Both the position numbers and the translations under genes were made by a program. A model generated the notes under the pieces. That model searched no databases. It saw only the letters and a program-made list of their open reading frames with translations, and was not told the origin of the DNA. Below are positions 51,953 through 59,919 of a stretch of DNA of 64,000 nucleotides, piece after piece (the stretch's first letter is position 1; each line of letters opens with the position of its first letter). The DNA is from Streptomyces sp. I05A-00742 (GTDB lineage: Bacteria; Actinomycetota; Actinomycetes; Streptomycetales; Streptomycetaceae): NCBI RefSeq assembly GCF_013055795.1, contig NZ_JABETO010000013.1, positions 117,786 to 181,785 of the forward strand. Reading direction: 5' to 3'.

Positions 51953-52120
51953 GCCCGCGGGCCGACACCACGCTGGTGGCGCACCATCCCGCTCCTCAAG
52001 CGAAACGGGGCGCTAAATCCCGGCATCCAGGCATGCGGCTGCCTCGCAGGGCCCCCGCAACTGCGATTCTGACAAGCTACGTCCCTCCCGGTCCCGTGCC
52101 AGGACGCTCCGGCCAGTCGG

Positions 52121-53401
52121 CTATCCAGCTGAGCAGTCCAGCAGGCGTCCGTCGTCGGTGCCGATGAGCAGCCGCTTCGGCCCGGCGATGGTCAGGGCGG
52201 TCGGCACAACGAGCACTCCGGCGACGGTGAGGTGCCTACGCCAGCGCACCGTCCCGTCGTGGAGATCGAGCGCGACGATCTCGCCATCGTCGTAGGTGAC
52301 GTAGACGGTCTCTGCGTCGCAGTCGAGGTCGGTGGCGGGACGGTCGGTCGTGAAGACCCAGCGCGGCTGCCCGGCAGATACCTCGCGCCGTACGACGAAC
52401 GAGCCACCGGGCTGCAGGCCGTGGCCGTTGTACACGGTGCCCGCATGGACCAGAGACCCGTCCGAGGCCTCAGCACCCGGGCCGGCGAAGTGTGTCTCGT
52501 CGGGGACCCAGGAATACGGGAACAGTCGCCTGACCTTCGGCTCTGCCGGCTCGCGCAGGCGTTCGGCAGCGGGCATGCCGTCCAACTCGACAGCGGCGAG
52601 CCATGGTTCACCTCGCGCAGGGTTCCGGCCCCCGTCCTCACGGGCTACCGTCCGAAAGTAGACCCGACTGCCGCGACGGATATTCAGCCTGCTTCGCCTT
52701 CCGTCGCGCCCGGCGGGCGCGAGCGCCGGCAGGCCGTCGGCGCAGTGAACTACGGATACCGGGGCGGCCGGCCGGAGGTGCGCGAGCTGTGCCCCGTCCT
52801 GAAGGGACAGCTGGACGACTGACTGAGGAAACTCCTCCCAAATAGGACGTACCAGGCCGACCCAAGCCGACTGCTCGTCTGCGGCGACGGCGATCTCACG
52901 GCCGCCCTCCTCATCCGGAACCGCCCACTTCTGCTTCCCGGACAGAAGCCAGCACTCCAGCTGGATCCCGTCGAGCGTCGCGAGGATCCTGCCGTCCGAC
53001 AACTCTTGTACTGCTCGAACGTTACGGCGGGGCTCCCAGTCGGCACTCAAACCGGAGACAGTCCGTCGCGCCTCCTCTCGTCCGTCGGGACGCGGGGCGC
53101 TCACCCTCGGACCGGCCAGCTCTTGAGAGATGATCGATCTCGGTGGTACGGCCCTCCAGTCGGACCGCAGCACGTTGGCAACGTGCCCCTCGACGTGTGC
53201 GTCTCTGTCCTGCCAGTCGTCAGGCGGTGCCATCAGCACACGTAGTTCCTGCTCGTTGAGCCATTCCAGACTCAAGATCTGACCGAACAGAAGAACGTGA
53301 CAGGGAAGTCGACCAAGGCCCCGTCCCAGTCCGTCAACAGCGCCTCGTATCGCGCGAAGTCCAAGGTCGTTCCGCTCCGTTACCCATCGGACCGTACCCA
53401 C
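52121..53401 (-). CDS. PQQ-like/quinoprotein-type beta-propeller protein, N-terminus uncertain
   Basis: Up to 426 residues with no signal peptide. From about residue 125 on, repeated propeller blades appear: SDGRILATLDGIQLECWLLSG, DGSLVHAGTVYNGHGLQPGG, VYVTYDDGEIVALDLHDGTV and LLIGTDDGRLLDCSAG. The first 60 residues are doubtful. An ATG at 53233 is a plausible start, and a different frame at 53370-53288 reads FARYEALLTDWDGALVDFPV and ends at TGA, so a frameshift near 53290 is possible. It lies in the accessory island. The role is unknown; propellers of this kind mediate protein contacts or ligand binding. Confidence 0.6.
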   Translation of the reverse strand: MGTVRWVTERNDLGLRAIRGAVDGLGRGLGRLPCHVLLFGQILSLEWLNEQELRVLMAPPDDWQDRDAHVEGHVANVLRSDWRAVPPRSIISQELAGPRVSAPRPDGREEARRTVSGLSADWEPRRNVRAVQELSDGRILATLDGIQLECWLLSGKQKWAVPDEEGGREIAVAADEQSAWVGLVRPIWEEFPQSVVQLSLQDGAQLAHLRPAAPVSVVHCADGLPALAPAGRDGRRSRLNIRRGSRVYFRTVAREDGGRNPARGEPWLAAVELDGMPAAERLREPAEPKVRRLFPYSWVPDETHFAGPGAEASDGSLVHAGTVYNGHGLQPGGSFVVRREVSAGQPRWVFTTDRPATDLDCDAETVYVTYDDGEIVALDLHDGTVRWRRHLTVAGVLVVPTALTIAGPKRLLIGTDDGRLLDCSAG

Positions 53402-53645
53402 GACACAGTTGTGAGTTCCTCTCTCATCGGGGAACAGCGCTGTACGGGTCCCTCGGGGAGGGGAGGATCAGGACCGCGGAGGGGCCGCCCGCTGGCAGCG
53501 AGCGATACGCCAGGGCGGCCGGGGCCGATCCGGCAGGCCGACGTCCGTCTCTGCCGTCATCCTCACGGGCGCGCCCGCCCCCTGAGCACTTCGTCGCAGT
53601 AGAGGTCGCTCACCACGCCTCCCCATGGCTCGGCCGGTCTGCGGT

Positions 53646-54179
53646 TCACCGGGCAGGCCGCGGCTCCAACCCGGCCTCGGTCAGGACGGTGCGGATGGTC
53701 TCCTCCAACGTGCTGTCCTGCTTGATCAGTGCCTCGTCCATGCCGTCGAGCAGATCAGCAGGCCGGTACCAGTCCCGCATTGTGCTCTCGTCGAACTCCG
53801 AGGACTCCGGCCGCGTGGTGTGCCGGCGCAGCGTCTCGGCGAAGGGCAGGTCGAAGTAGAAGAACCGGTTCGTCCCGCGGTGGTCGGCAGCCAGCCGGTG
53901 GAGGAGTTCGCCCCACCGGGCAGCGGAGAAGATTCCTTCGAGGATCACGTGGAAGCCCTCGTCCAGGCACTGGCGGGTGATGACGTCGATCAGCCCGGGC
54001 GTTGCCCGGACCGGGCCGTGCGCCTCGCACAGGATTTCCCTGCGGACCGTGTCCTGGCTCACGATCGCCAGACCGCTGCCGTAGCGCTCGCGGACCGCAC
54101 GGGCAGCGGTGGTCTTGCCCGAGCCGGAGTTGCCGCGCAGCACCACCAGCCGGGTGTCCGCCGTCCCCATGTGCCCCAT
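53646..54179 (-). CDS. P-loop NTPase (AAA_33-type kinase)
   Basis: A 177-residue ATPase of the adenylylsulfate or zeta-toxin kinase class. Walker A is LRGNSGSGKTTAARAV near residue 18, a Walker B-like strand is FHVILEGIFSAARWGELL, and DLPFAETLRRHTTR and RDWYRPADLL form the lid and substrate region. Such stand-alone kinases phosphorylate small molecules, RNA or antibiotics. The exact substrate is unknown. AAGGAG precedes the ATG at 54179. It follows a truncated HAD gene and a HIT gene on the same strand, consistent with a nucleotide-metabolism set. Confidence 0.85.
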   Translation of the reverse strand: MGHMGTADTRLVVLRGNSGSGKTTAARAVRERYGSGLAIVSQDTVRREILCEAHGPVRATPGLIDVITRQCLDEGFHVILEGIFSAARWGELLHRLAADHRGTNRFFYFDLPFAETLRRHTTRPESSEFDESTMRDWYRPADLLDGMDEALIKQDSTLEETIRTVLTEAGLEPRPAR

Positions 54180-54232
54180 GGTCAGTTCTCCTTCAACAAC
54201 AGTTCTACGGCGTCGCGGACGCCGACGGCCGT

Positions 54233-54484
54233 TCAGTGAGGCTGCGGCCCGTTCTCCAACAGGGGAGAGCCATCGGAGATCCAAACGCAGGCAGCCCGGC
54301 CGCCCACGTCCGCCGTGAAGGAATCACCGACCATGAGGACGCGCGGACTCGGCTCGGCACCGAGCACGGCGAGGGCATGGCGGAAGATCCGCGGATCCGG
54401 CTTGCGTACGCCGACGCTCTCGCAGATCACGACGGTGTCCACCGGATCGGACAGGCCCACCTTCGCCACGTAAGTCACCGGCAT
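54233..54484 (-). pseudogene. 3' remnant of a HAD-superfamily phosphatase gene
   Basis: The frame encodes GLSDPVDTVVICESVGVRKP, then PRIFRHALAVLG and VLMVGDSFTADVGGR, i.e. HAD motifs III and IV with the surrounding fold. Motif I (DxD) and the cap domain, about 130 residues, are missing. An ATG at 54482-54484 lies inside the HIT gene end behind GGAGCGAAGG, so an 83-residue fragment may still be translated by coupling, but it would lack the catalytic nucleophile. Confidence 0.7.
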
Positions 54485-54981
54485 CCTTCGCTCCTCGTAC
54501 CCGCCAGCCGGTCGAGTTCCGTCCCGATGGCGCACCGCAGGACCTCGTGCCGCGGGCCCAGGGCATGCTGCTGGTCCGTCCAGCGCTCGGGCGGGTACAG
54601 CCAGACGGGCCGGAGGACGAGCTCGGCGGGCTCCCAGTCGTACCGCGGCCAGATGTGGGCGTGCAGATATGGGTCCGCGTTACCGAGAATCTCCAGGTTC
54701 ACCCGGCGAAACGCCGCATCAGCGCTGCGACAGGCAAGCTCAACGGCCTCACCGAGGCGGTCCATGCTCTCCAAGAACCTCCGCCGGCGCTCCCTCGGAA
54801 GGTCCGTGAGCCGCTGCACGCCAGGGTCGTCGACGAGGAGGACCGAGTAGCCGGGCAGGAACTGCGTGTCCCCGATCACCGCGAAGCCGGCCTCCAGGCG
54901 CCGTAGCACCGTAGGGTTCTCACCCCGCAGCGCACTCCCGATCCGGTCGCTGCGCCAGCCGCTGGTCCTCGTCGTGGTCAA
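54475..54981 (-). CDS. HIT-family hydrolase
   Basis: A 168-residue protein of the histidine-triad superfamily. The core HAHIWPR after LEILGNADPYL corresponds to the HxHxH-type triad with one position altered. FAVIGDTQFLPGYSVLLVDD matches the nucleotide-binding strand of Ap4A-hydrolase-like members, and LPRERRRRFLESMDRLGEAV forms the following helix. It probably hydrolyses dinucleotide polyphosphates or nucleoside phosphoramidates. The start is TTG at 54981 with AAGGAG seven bases upstream. It overlaps the HAD remnant at its 3' end. Confidence 0.82.
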   Translation of the reverse strand: MTTTRTSGWRSDRIGSALRGENPTVLRRLEAGFAVIGDTQFLPGYSVLLVDDPGVQRLTDLPRERRRRFLESMDRLGEAVELACRSADAAFRRVNLEILGNADPYLHAHIWPRYDWEPAELVLRPVWLYPPERWTDQQHALGPRHEVLRCAIGTELDRLAGTRSEGCR

Positions 54982-55043
54982 CGTCGTCTCCTTCGCTCGT
55001 CCAGGCGGGCAACCTGTCCCACCTCTCGTTCACCGATCATGGC

Positions 55044-55160
55044 GTGTCCGCGGACGCGGTCGAACTCAGGGCGGAGAAGCTGGACCAGATGATGGAGCTC
55101 CTGGAATTCCTGGCGCAAGCCACCGCGAAGCGGAAGAGCGCCGGTGTCCTGCGGTCGTGA
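55044..55160 (+). pseudogene. Short coding-like fragment, possible gene remnant
   Basis: The frame ending at TGA 55158-55160 reads VELRAEKLDQMMELLEFLAQ and ATAKRKSAG, natural helical composition, extending upstream through NLSHLSFTDHGVSADA. The only start is a GTG at 55044 with no ribosome-binding site. It may be the tail of a lost gene. No family was recognised. Confidence 0.25.
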
Positions 55161-55484
55161 GGACAAGGCAGCCGCCGTCGACTGCACTCGCTCCGGTGAG
55201 CGGTTATGCCGACGACCAGCCACCGCAGTGTCGACAGGAAGTGAGGACCACCACGCCGCGCTGCTCGGCAAGGTGTTTCCCCGGCCGGCCGCACGGGAGG
55301 AGCCGGTGGCAATCCGTGTCCTGTCGCACGAGGTTCCCCGAGCGTATGGCAGGGGTCACCCTTGGTCGTTACAGTCAGGGACAGGCGTCCGGGCGACCCG
55401 CGCAAGCATGGGAAGGCTGGTAGGCAGGGGCGGAAGGCGCCGGGGGGCGAAGAGCCACTGAGGCCTTCGCGTACGGGGGTTGGT
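55161..55484. other. Intergenic stretch before the trypco2 gene
   Basis: No convincing gene. The right half should hold the trypco2 promoter (GGTCGTTACAGT near 55363 is a possible element). Open frames are mixed in quality and none has a start with a ribosome-binding site. Confidence 0.4.
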
Positions 55485-55823
55485 ATGGAAATCGAGCTCG
55501 GCGGAGCTGTGGCCGCACTGCGTGACGAGCTGTTGGAGGCTGCTGCTCAGGGGGCGAACCGGGAAGTCGTCTTCGAAGTGGGGCCGATCGAGATGGAGTT
55601 CCAGGTCGAGCTGCGCCGTGACGTCCGGGTGAAGTCCGGCTTCCGCGCCTGGGTGCTCTCCGCGGACGCCGACGCCGGCGTTGCCCGCGGCCGGGCCCAC
55701 CGGGTCTCCTTCAGCCTCACCCCTCGCGGCGTGAGCGGTGGCGGTCCTCTGCTGATCTCGGCGAGAGAGGACGACGCCATCGTCCAGCGGCCCGACAACG
55801 ACCCGGAGCTACGCGCCCGCTGA
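55485..55823 (+). CDS. Trypco2-family protein (trypsin-co-occurring domain 2)
   Basis: A 112-residue protein: MEIELGGAVAALRDELLEAA, VVFEVGPIEMEFQVELRRDV, then AHRVSFSLTP and a short variable tail. This is the recalled trypco2 pattern: a beta-rich domain found beside trypsin-like peptidases and TPR or NTPase proteins in proposed actinobacterial conflict systems. GGGGG precedes the ATG. A disrupted TPR gene follows directly, so the system here seems broken; no peptidase gene remains in the window. Confidence 0.82.
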   Translation: MEIELGGAVAALRDELLEAAAQGANREVVFEVGPIEMEFQVELRRDVRVKSGFRAWVLSADADAGVARGRAHRVSFSLTPRGVSGGGPLLISAREDDAIVQRPDNDPELRAR

Positions 55824-55871
55824 CCCCGACGGGGACACCGGGGTGCCGCCGTCCGCGCGGGCGCCGCCGTT

Positions 55872-56310
55872 ATGCCGTCGTGCCCGCCGTCAGGTCTGCT
55901 GCGCCAGGCGGACGACCCGGCCACCGCCCTCCCACTCGTCGACGAAGCCATCGACCTCGGCGGCACACTGGGAAGGAACGGCTCGGGCGCCTACGCGGAA
56001 GGACTGGCCAAGAACTGGCTCGTCCAGTACCTGTGCCTCGTCGACCTCGCCCGGTACGAGGACGCGGCGACCGCGGCGTTCGAGGCGTTCGAGGCGGTGG
56101 ACCGGAGCCCTGGCGCGCGAGGTACCACAGTTGTACGAGGGCACCCTGATCTCGGCCCTCTCCGCTAAGCGTGTTGCGGCGGAGCACGGGCCACGGCGAA
56201 CGGGCCCTGGAAAAACTGGGCGACGCCGTGGCCATCGGCCGCCGACTCGTGCGGCACGGCCCGGAACGCCATCAGAACTTGTTTCTGAACTGCGGTACGG
56301 CAGGTCAGAT
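55872..56310 (+). pseudogene. 5' part of a TPR-repeat gene, frameshifted
   Basis: Repeat-like helices are spread over three frames: LLRQADDPATALPLVDEAIDL and LVDLARYEDAATAAFEAFEA (frame of 55872), then ALAREVPQLYEGTLISALSA after a shift near 56110, then GERALEKLGDAVAIGRRLVR after another near 56180. At least two frameshifts therefore break the gene. Its 3' part probably continues beyond the small minus-strand gene and the IS element, at 58476-58940. Confidence 0.65.
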
Positions 56311-56460
56311 GCATGCTGCGCGAAACAGGAGATTGGCGAAGCGTTCGCGGAATGGTCTCGGTAACCGTTCCGCGCACACCTTTAGCGGGCCGTGAGCGAC
56401 GTGTTCGCCTGGCGGCCAAGGGCTGGCCTCGCCCGCTTCCTCATCCCGGGAGTGCTTGCC

Positions 56461-56683
56461 TTACACGACCTTCGGGTTCCTGATTTGCTGCACGGCCTTG
56501 TCCCCGTCCCCCTCGACCGCGGACCCAACGACATCGTCACCGGCCCCCCCCTCTGAACTGCACCCCCTGCAAGGACTGGAACGCGAACACCACCTTCTTC
56601 TTCACCTCGTCCGACTGCTGCTCCAGCCACTTCTTGTTCTCCGGGTTCTGACACTCGTCCATAACATCTGTAATGGTCGCCAT
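56461..56683 (-). pseudogene. Small hypothetical gene with frameshift in a G8 tract
   Basis: AGGAGG lies six bases before the ATG at 56683. The frame reads MATITDVMDECQNPENKKWL, then VKKKVVFAFQSLQGVQF, and enters a run of eight G (plus strand C8 at 56544-56551). In frame, it stops at 56537 soon after. With one G removed, it continues as DDVVGSAVEGDGDKAVQQIR and NPKVV and stops at TAA 56461-56463, a natural 73-residue product (222 nt against the 223 present). The homopolymer points to slippage, a real mutation, phase variation or a base-call error. No family was recognised. Confidence 0.65.
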
Positions 56684-56850
56684 CACGTGCCTCCTGGATG
56701 TAGCGTCCTGGTGGTCAAAGGGACGATTCCAGGCAAACACAAAATACCTGGTATAAGCACAGCGAATTGGTCCACCTGTACGACAGGGGTCGCTGATCGC
56801 GCGCCCGCATGCCGCACCTGCTGGCTTCGGGTTCAGGAACAGGCACTCAG

Positions 56851-58470
56851 CTTGAGTTTTATCCCCGCGGGTCGAATCGTTCCTCGAACTTGATCACTCA
56901 TGGTGATAACTGCCGTACAGCGGGGCGGCCTTCGTCTGATCCTTTGCTCCGTCACAGAGGCAAGGAATCAACCGAAGGCCGTAAGGGTGAGTCTGCTGTA
57001 CCACGGTGTTCAGCGGGAGCCGTTCGGGGTGCTCTCACACTTCCGGACGGAGTTGTACGCGTCGATGACGGCCCGCAGCGACGCGCTGTTCGAGCTGACT
57101 GACGCGATGCTGTGCGCGGACGGTCCGGTGAAGACGCTGGTCGGCCTGGCGCTCGCGCCGGAGCATCGGCGTGGGCACGGAGCCCTGTATGCCGGGCTGA
57201 ACCATGGGCGCCTGGATGTGGACCGGCTGCGGCGGGCCCTGGTCGCGGTGCCGCTGCCGAAGGCGTCCGATGGGCGCCTGGTCCTCGCGGTGGACGTCTC
57301 CCCGTGGTTGCGGCCGGATGCGGATACCGCGCCTGACCGGTGTTTTTGCCACACCTACGGGTACGGCGACAACAAGCACCTGATGATCCCGGGCTGGCCC
57401 TATTCGATCGTGGCCGCGCTGGAGACCGGCCGGACGTCGTGGACCGCGGTGCTGGATGCGATCCGGCTGGAGCCCGGCGCCGACGTCGCTGCGGTTACCA
57501 CCGCACAGATCCGGGAGGTCGTCGACCGCCTTGTCGTGGCAGGGCAGTGGCAGGCGGGCGATCCGGACATCGTGATCGTGGTCGACGCGGGCTACGACGC
57601 CCCGCGTCTGGCCCACCTGCTGGCGGACCTGCCCATCGAGATCCTGGGCCGGACCCGCTCGGACCGGGTGATGCGCCGGCCGGCGCCCTCCCGCGAGGAG
57701 TTCCACCGGGACCACCCCGATGGCGGACGCCCGCCCAAGCACGGAGGTGAGTTCGTCTTCGGCAAGCCCGGCACCTGGGGCGACGAGCACGCGGCCACGG
57801 TGACCGACACCCGCCGCTACGGGAAAGCGACCGCGCGGGCCTGGGATCGGCTCCACCCCCGGCTGACCCGGCGGGCGGCCTGGCTCGACCACACGGCGGA
57901 ACTGCCCATCATCGAGGGCACCGTCATCCGCCTCCAGGTCGAGCATCTGCCCTCGGGCGGGGACCCGAAGCCGGTCTGGCTGTGGTGGTCCAAGACCGGC
58001 GCCACCGCGGCTGACGTCGACCGCTGCTGGCATACCTTCCTGAGAAGGTTCGACGTCGAGCACACCTTCCGCTTCTGGAAGCAGACCCTGGGCTGGACCC
58101 GCCCCAAGATCCGCACTCCCGAGGCCGCGGACCGCTGGACGTGGCTCGTGGTCGCCGCCCACACCCAGCTGCGGCTCGCCCGGCCGCTCACGCAGGACTT
58201 GCGGCACCCTTGGGAGAAGCCGGCCCCACCCGAACGACTCACTCCCGCCCGCGTCCGACGGGGGTTCAGGAACCTCCGCCCAGCGGCCGGCTCACCAGCC
58301 AGTGCACCGAAACCCGGCCGGCCCGGCCCCGGACGGCCACCGGGCTCGAAGAACAGGCACCCCGCCATCCGCCATGACGTGGGCAGAGTCCTCGCCACCG
58401 GCCAGCCCTACCAACGGCCCACCCACCACAAGACCGGCACCAAACCTCGGCGAACCGGATAAAACTCAAG
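56851..58470 (+). mobile_element. 1620-bp insertion sequence with 14-bp terminal repeats and 5-bp target duplication
   Basis: The ends are CTTGAGTTTTATCC (56851-56864) and its exact complement GGATAAAACTCAAG (58457-58470). The flanks are CTCAG on both sides (56846-56850 and 58471-58475), a perfect 5-bp target-site duplication. One transposase gene fills the element. Removing the IS and one CTCAG joins a frame reading ...GTGTQDTLAANPEAHGDC, consistent with insertion into a gene or remnant of the TPR type. The intact ends and duplication indicate a recent, possibly still mobile copy. Confidence 0.92.
56987..58462 (+). CDS. Transposase (DDE type, NF041680-like)
   Basis: A 491-residue transposase beginning VSLLYHGVQREPFGVLSHFR. 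Acidic catalytic-type segments are LAVDVSPWLRPDADT, DIVIVVDAGYDAPRLAHLL and FLRRFDVEHTFRFWKQTLGW, the last with the C-terminal Glu and conserved WKQ of IS4/IS701-like DDE enzymes. The GTG at 56987 is preferred because an ATG at 56900 would add residues not typical of the family. The TAA overlaps the right terminal repeat. The C-terminus is Pro/Arg-rich. Confidence 0.88.
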   Translation: MSLLYHGVQREPFGVLSHFRTELYASMTARSDALFELTDAMLCADGPVKTLVGLALAPEHRRGHGALYAGLNHGRLDVDRLRRALVAVPLPKASDGRLVLAVDVSPWLRPDADTAPDRCFCHTYGYGDNKHLMIPGWPYSIVAALETGRTSWTAVLDAIRLEPGADVAAVTTAQIREVVDRLVVAGQWQAGDPDIVIVVDAGYDAPRLAHLLADLPIEILGRTRSDRVMRRPAPSREEFHRDHPDGGRPPKHGGEFVFGKPGTWGDEHAATVTDTRRYGKATARAWDRLHPRLTRRAAWLDHTAELPIIEGTVIRLQVEHLPSGGDPKPVWLWWSKTGATAADVDRCWHTFLRRFDVEHTFRFWKQTLGWTRPKIRTPEAADRWTWLVVAAHTQLRLARPLTQDLRHPWEKPAPPERLTPARVRRGFRNLRPAAGSPASAPKPGRPGPGRPPGSKNRHPAIRHDVGRVLATGQPYQRPTHHKTGTKPRRTG

Positions 58471-58475
58471 CTCAG

Positions 58476-58940
58476 GACACCCTGGCCGCGAACCCGGAAG
58501 CCCATGGCGACTGCCTGTGGCTGCTGGGCCGGCAACGGGAAGCGCTCGGAGCCGTCGCCGAAGCGGTACGCCACCGCGGAGCCCTCCACCGGTGCCGGGG
58601 AGCGGACACCACCGCGCTCGACGCGATCCGGGCGACGGCCGTCCTCGGCGCCCGCCTGACGGCGTGCGGTCACCGCGTACACGCGCTGCGGGTGACCCGC
58701 GAGGCCGTGGACGCACTGAGACCCCTGCACGCCGCCGCCCCCCACGAACACGGAGCCATGCTCTCCACCTTGCTCTCCCCGCTGCAATTGCTGCTCTTCC
58801 ACGCGGGCGCCGGCGACGCGGCGATGAACACGGGCACGGAAGCGGTGCGGATCGGCCGGGAGGCCGCCGCCCGATTGCACGACAAGACCCCGGATCAGAC
58901 CCTGACAGACCGCCGGGCCGTCGTGCCTGCCGGACACGGT
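58476..58940 (+). pseudogene. 3' part of the interrupted TPR-type gene
   Basis: Directly after the IS and its duplicated CTCAG the sequence reads DTLAANPEAHGDCLWLLGRQ, REALGAVAEAVRHRGALHR, RVHALRVTREAVDALRPLH and GDAAMNTGTEAVRIGREAAA, TPR-like paired helices. It has no start of its own and passes into low-quality sequence before 58940. Together with 55872-56310 it suggests one broken TPR gene downstream of trypco2. Confidence 0.55.
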
Positions 58941-59043
58941 GGCCATGCCGTGCGCCCGTCGTCCGCGCACCGGACGGGCGGAACCGTCGTTGACACAGGG
59001 TGGCGTATGCAGGACGGGCTGCCCGCCGGAACGGAGTCGCGAA

Positions 59044-59919
59044 GTGATCAGGTCCACCCCGGCCCGGAGGGCGGTCGCCCTCGCCGCGTCGGTGCTGCTC
59101 AGCCTGCCGGTGGCCGGCCCGTCGCGGGCCGCCCCCGGCGGCGGGGTGCCGCGGGAGATCCGCTGCACGGGCCCGGTCGTCGGCTGTGCCGAGGACGCGG
59201 CGCGGCTGTTCGGCCGGATCCGGGACGGGCTCGGGTGCGATCACCGGGCCCTCTTCCCCGTCATCTCCGTGCGCTTCCAGGAATCCCTGGCCGCCGCGCT
59301 GCGGGCGAACGCGTTCCGGGAGCCGCGATGGGTGGGCGGGCAGCTCAACACCGGGTTCCTCAACGAGTACCTGGCCGTCTTCCACGCGGACCGGGAGGGG
59401 CGGCCGGTGCCCGTGGCCTGGCGCGTCGCGTTCGAGGCCGCCCGCTCCGGCGACGCCAACGCGGGCCAGGACGTCCTGCTCGGCGCCAACGCCCACATCC
59501 AGCGTGACCTGCCCTACGTCCTGGCACGGTTCGGGCCGCGGAGCCCCGACGGCTCGTCCCGCAAGCCGGACTACGAACGCGTCCAGGAGGTTCTCGACCG
59601 GGCGTACCAGCCCGCCGTCGAGGACGTCGCCCGGCACTACGACCCGATCCTGGCGCTCGGGGACAGCCGCTGGAACCCGATCGCGCGGTACACCGCGCGC
59701 GAACTGTTCCACCTGTGGCGGGAGACCGCCTGGAAGCACGCGTGGCAGCTGGCGTCCGCCGGGGACGCCGCGGCGTACCGCCGTGCCGAGCGGGCCGTCG
59801 AGACGAACGCCGCCCACTGGGCCGTGTTGTTGAGCGCGGCCCCGCCCTCCGGGTACCGGGCGGGGCGCGACAACTACTGCCGGACGCATGGTCATTCCAT
59901 GCTGCGGAGGTCCACGTAA
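59044..59919 (+). CDS. Secreted DUF5995-like protein
   Basis: A 291-residue exported protein with a signal peptide (ALAASVLLSLPVAGPSRA, cleavage near residue 27). The mature part has DHRALFPVISVRFQESLAAA, RWVGGQLNTGFLNEYLAVF, DVLLGANAHIQRDLPYVLAR and ELFHLWRETAWKHAWQLA, the recalled DUF5995 layout with conserved His and Asp residues that suggest a helical, possibly metal-binding enzyme. GGAG precedes the GTG at 59044. The 3' end overlaps the convergent lipoprotein gene by 28 bp. The function is unknown. Confidence 0.78.
   Translation: MIRSTPARRAVALAASVLLSLPVAGPSRAAPGGGVPREIRCTGPVVGCAEDAARLFGRIRDGLGCDHRALFPVISVRFQESLAAALRANAFREPRWVGGQLNTGFLNEYLAVFHADREGRPVPVAWRVAFEAARSGDANAGQDVLLGANAHIQRDLPYVLARFGPRSPDGSSRKPDYERVQEVLDRAYQPAVEDVARHYDPILALGDSRWNPIARYTARELFHLWRETAWKHAWQLASAGDAAAYRRAERAVETNAAHWAVLLSAAPPSGYRAGRDNYCRTHGHSMLRRST

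Noticed and set aside
53560..53620. Minus-strand SDLYCDEVLRG fragment as the start of a second HIT gene
   Set aside because: It stops after about 17 residues and has no further matching sequence in other frames.
51275..59000. Prophage or integrative plasmid
   Set aside because: No integrase, structural, replication or transfer gene and no att-like duplication were seen; only one IS and scattered remnants.
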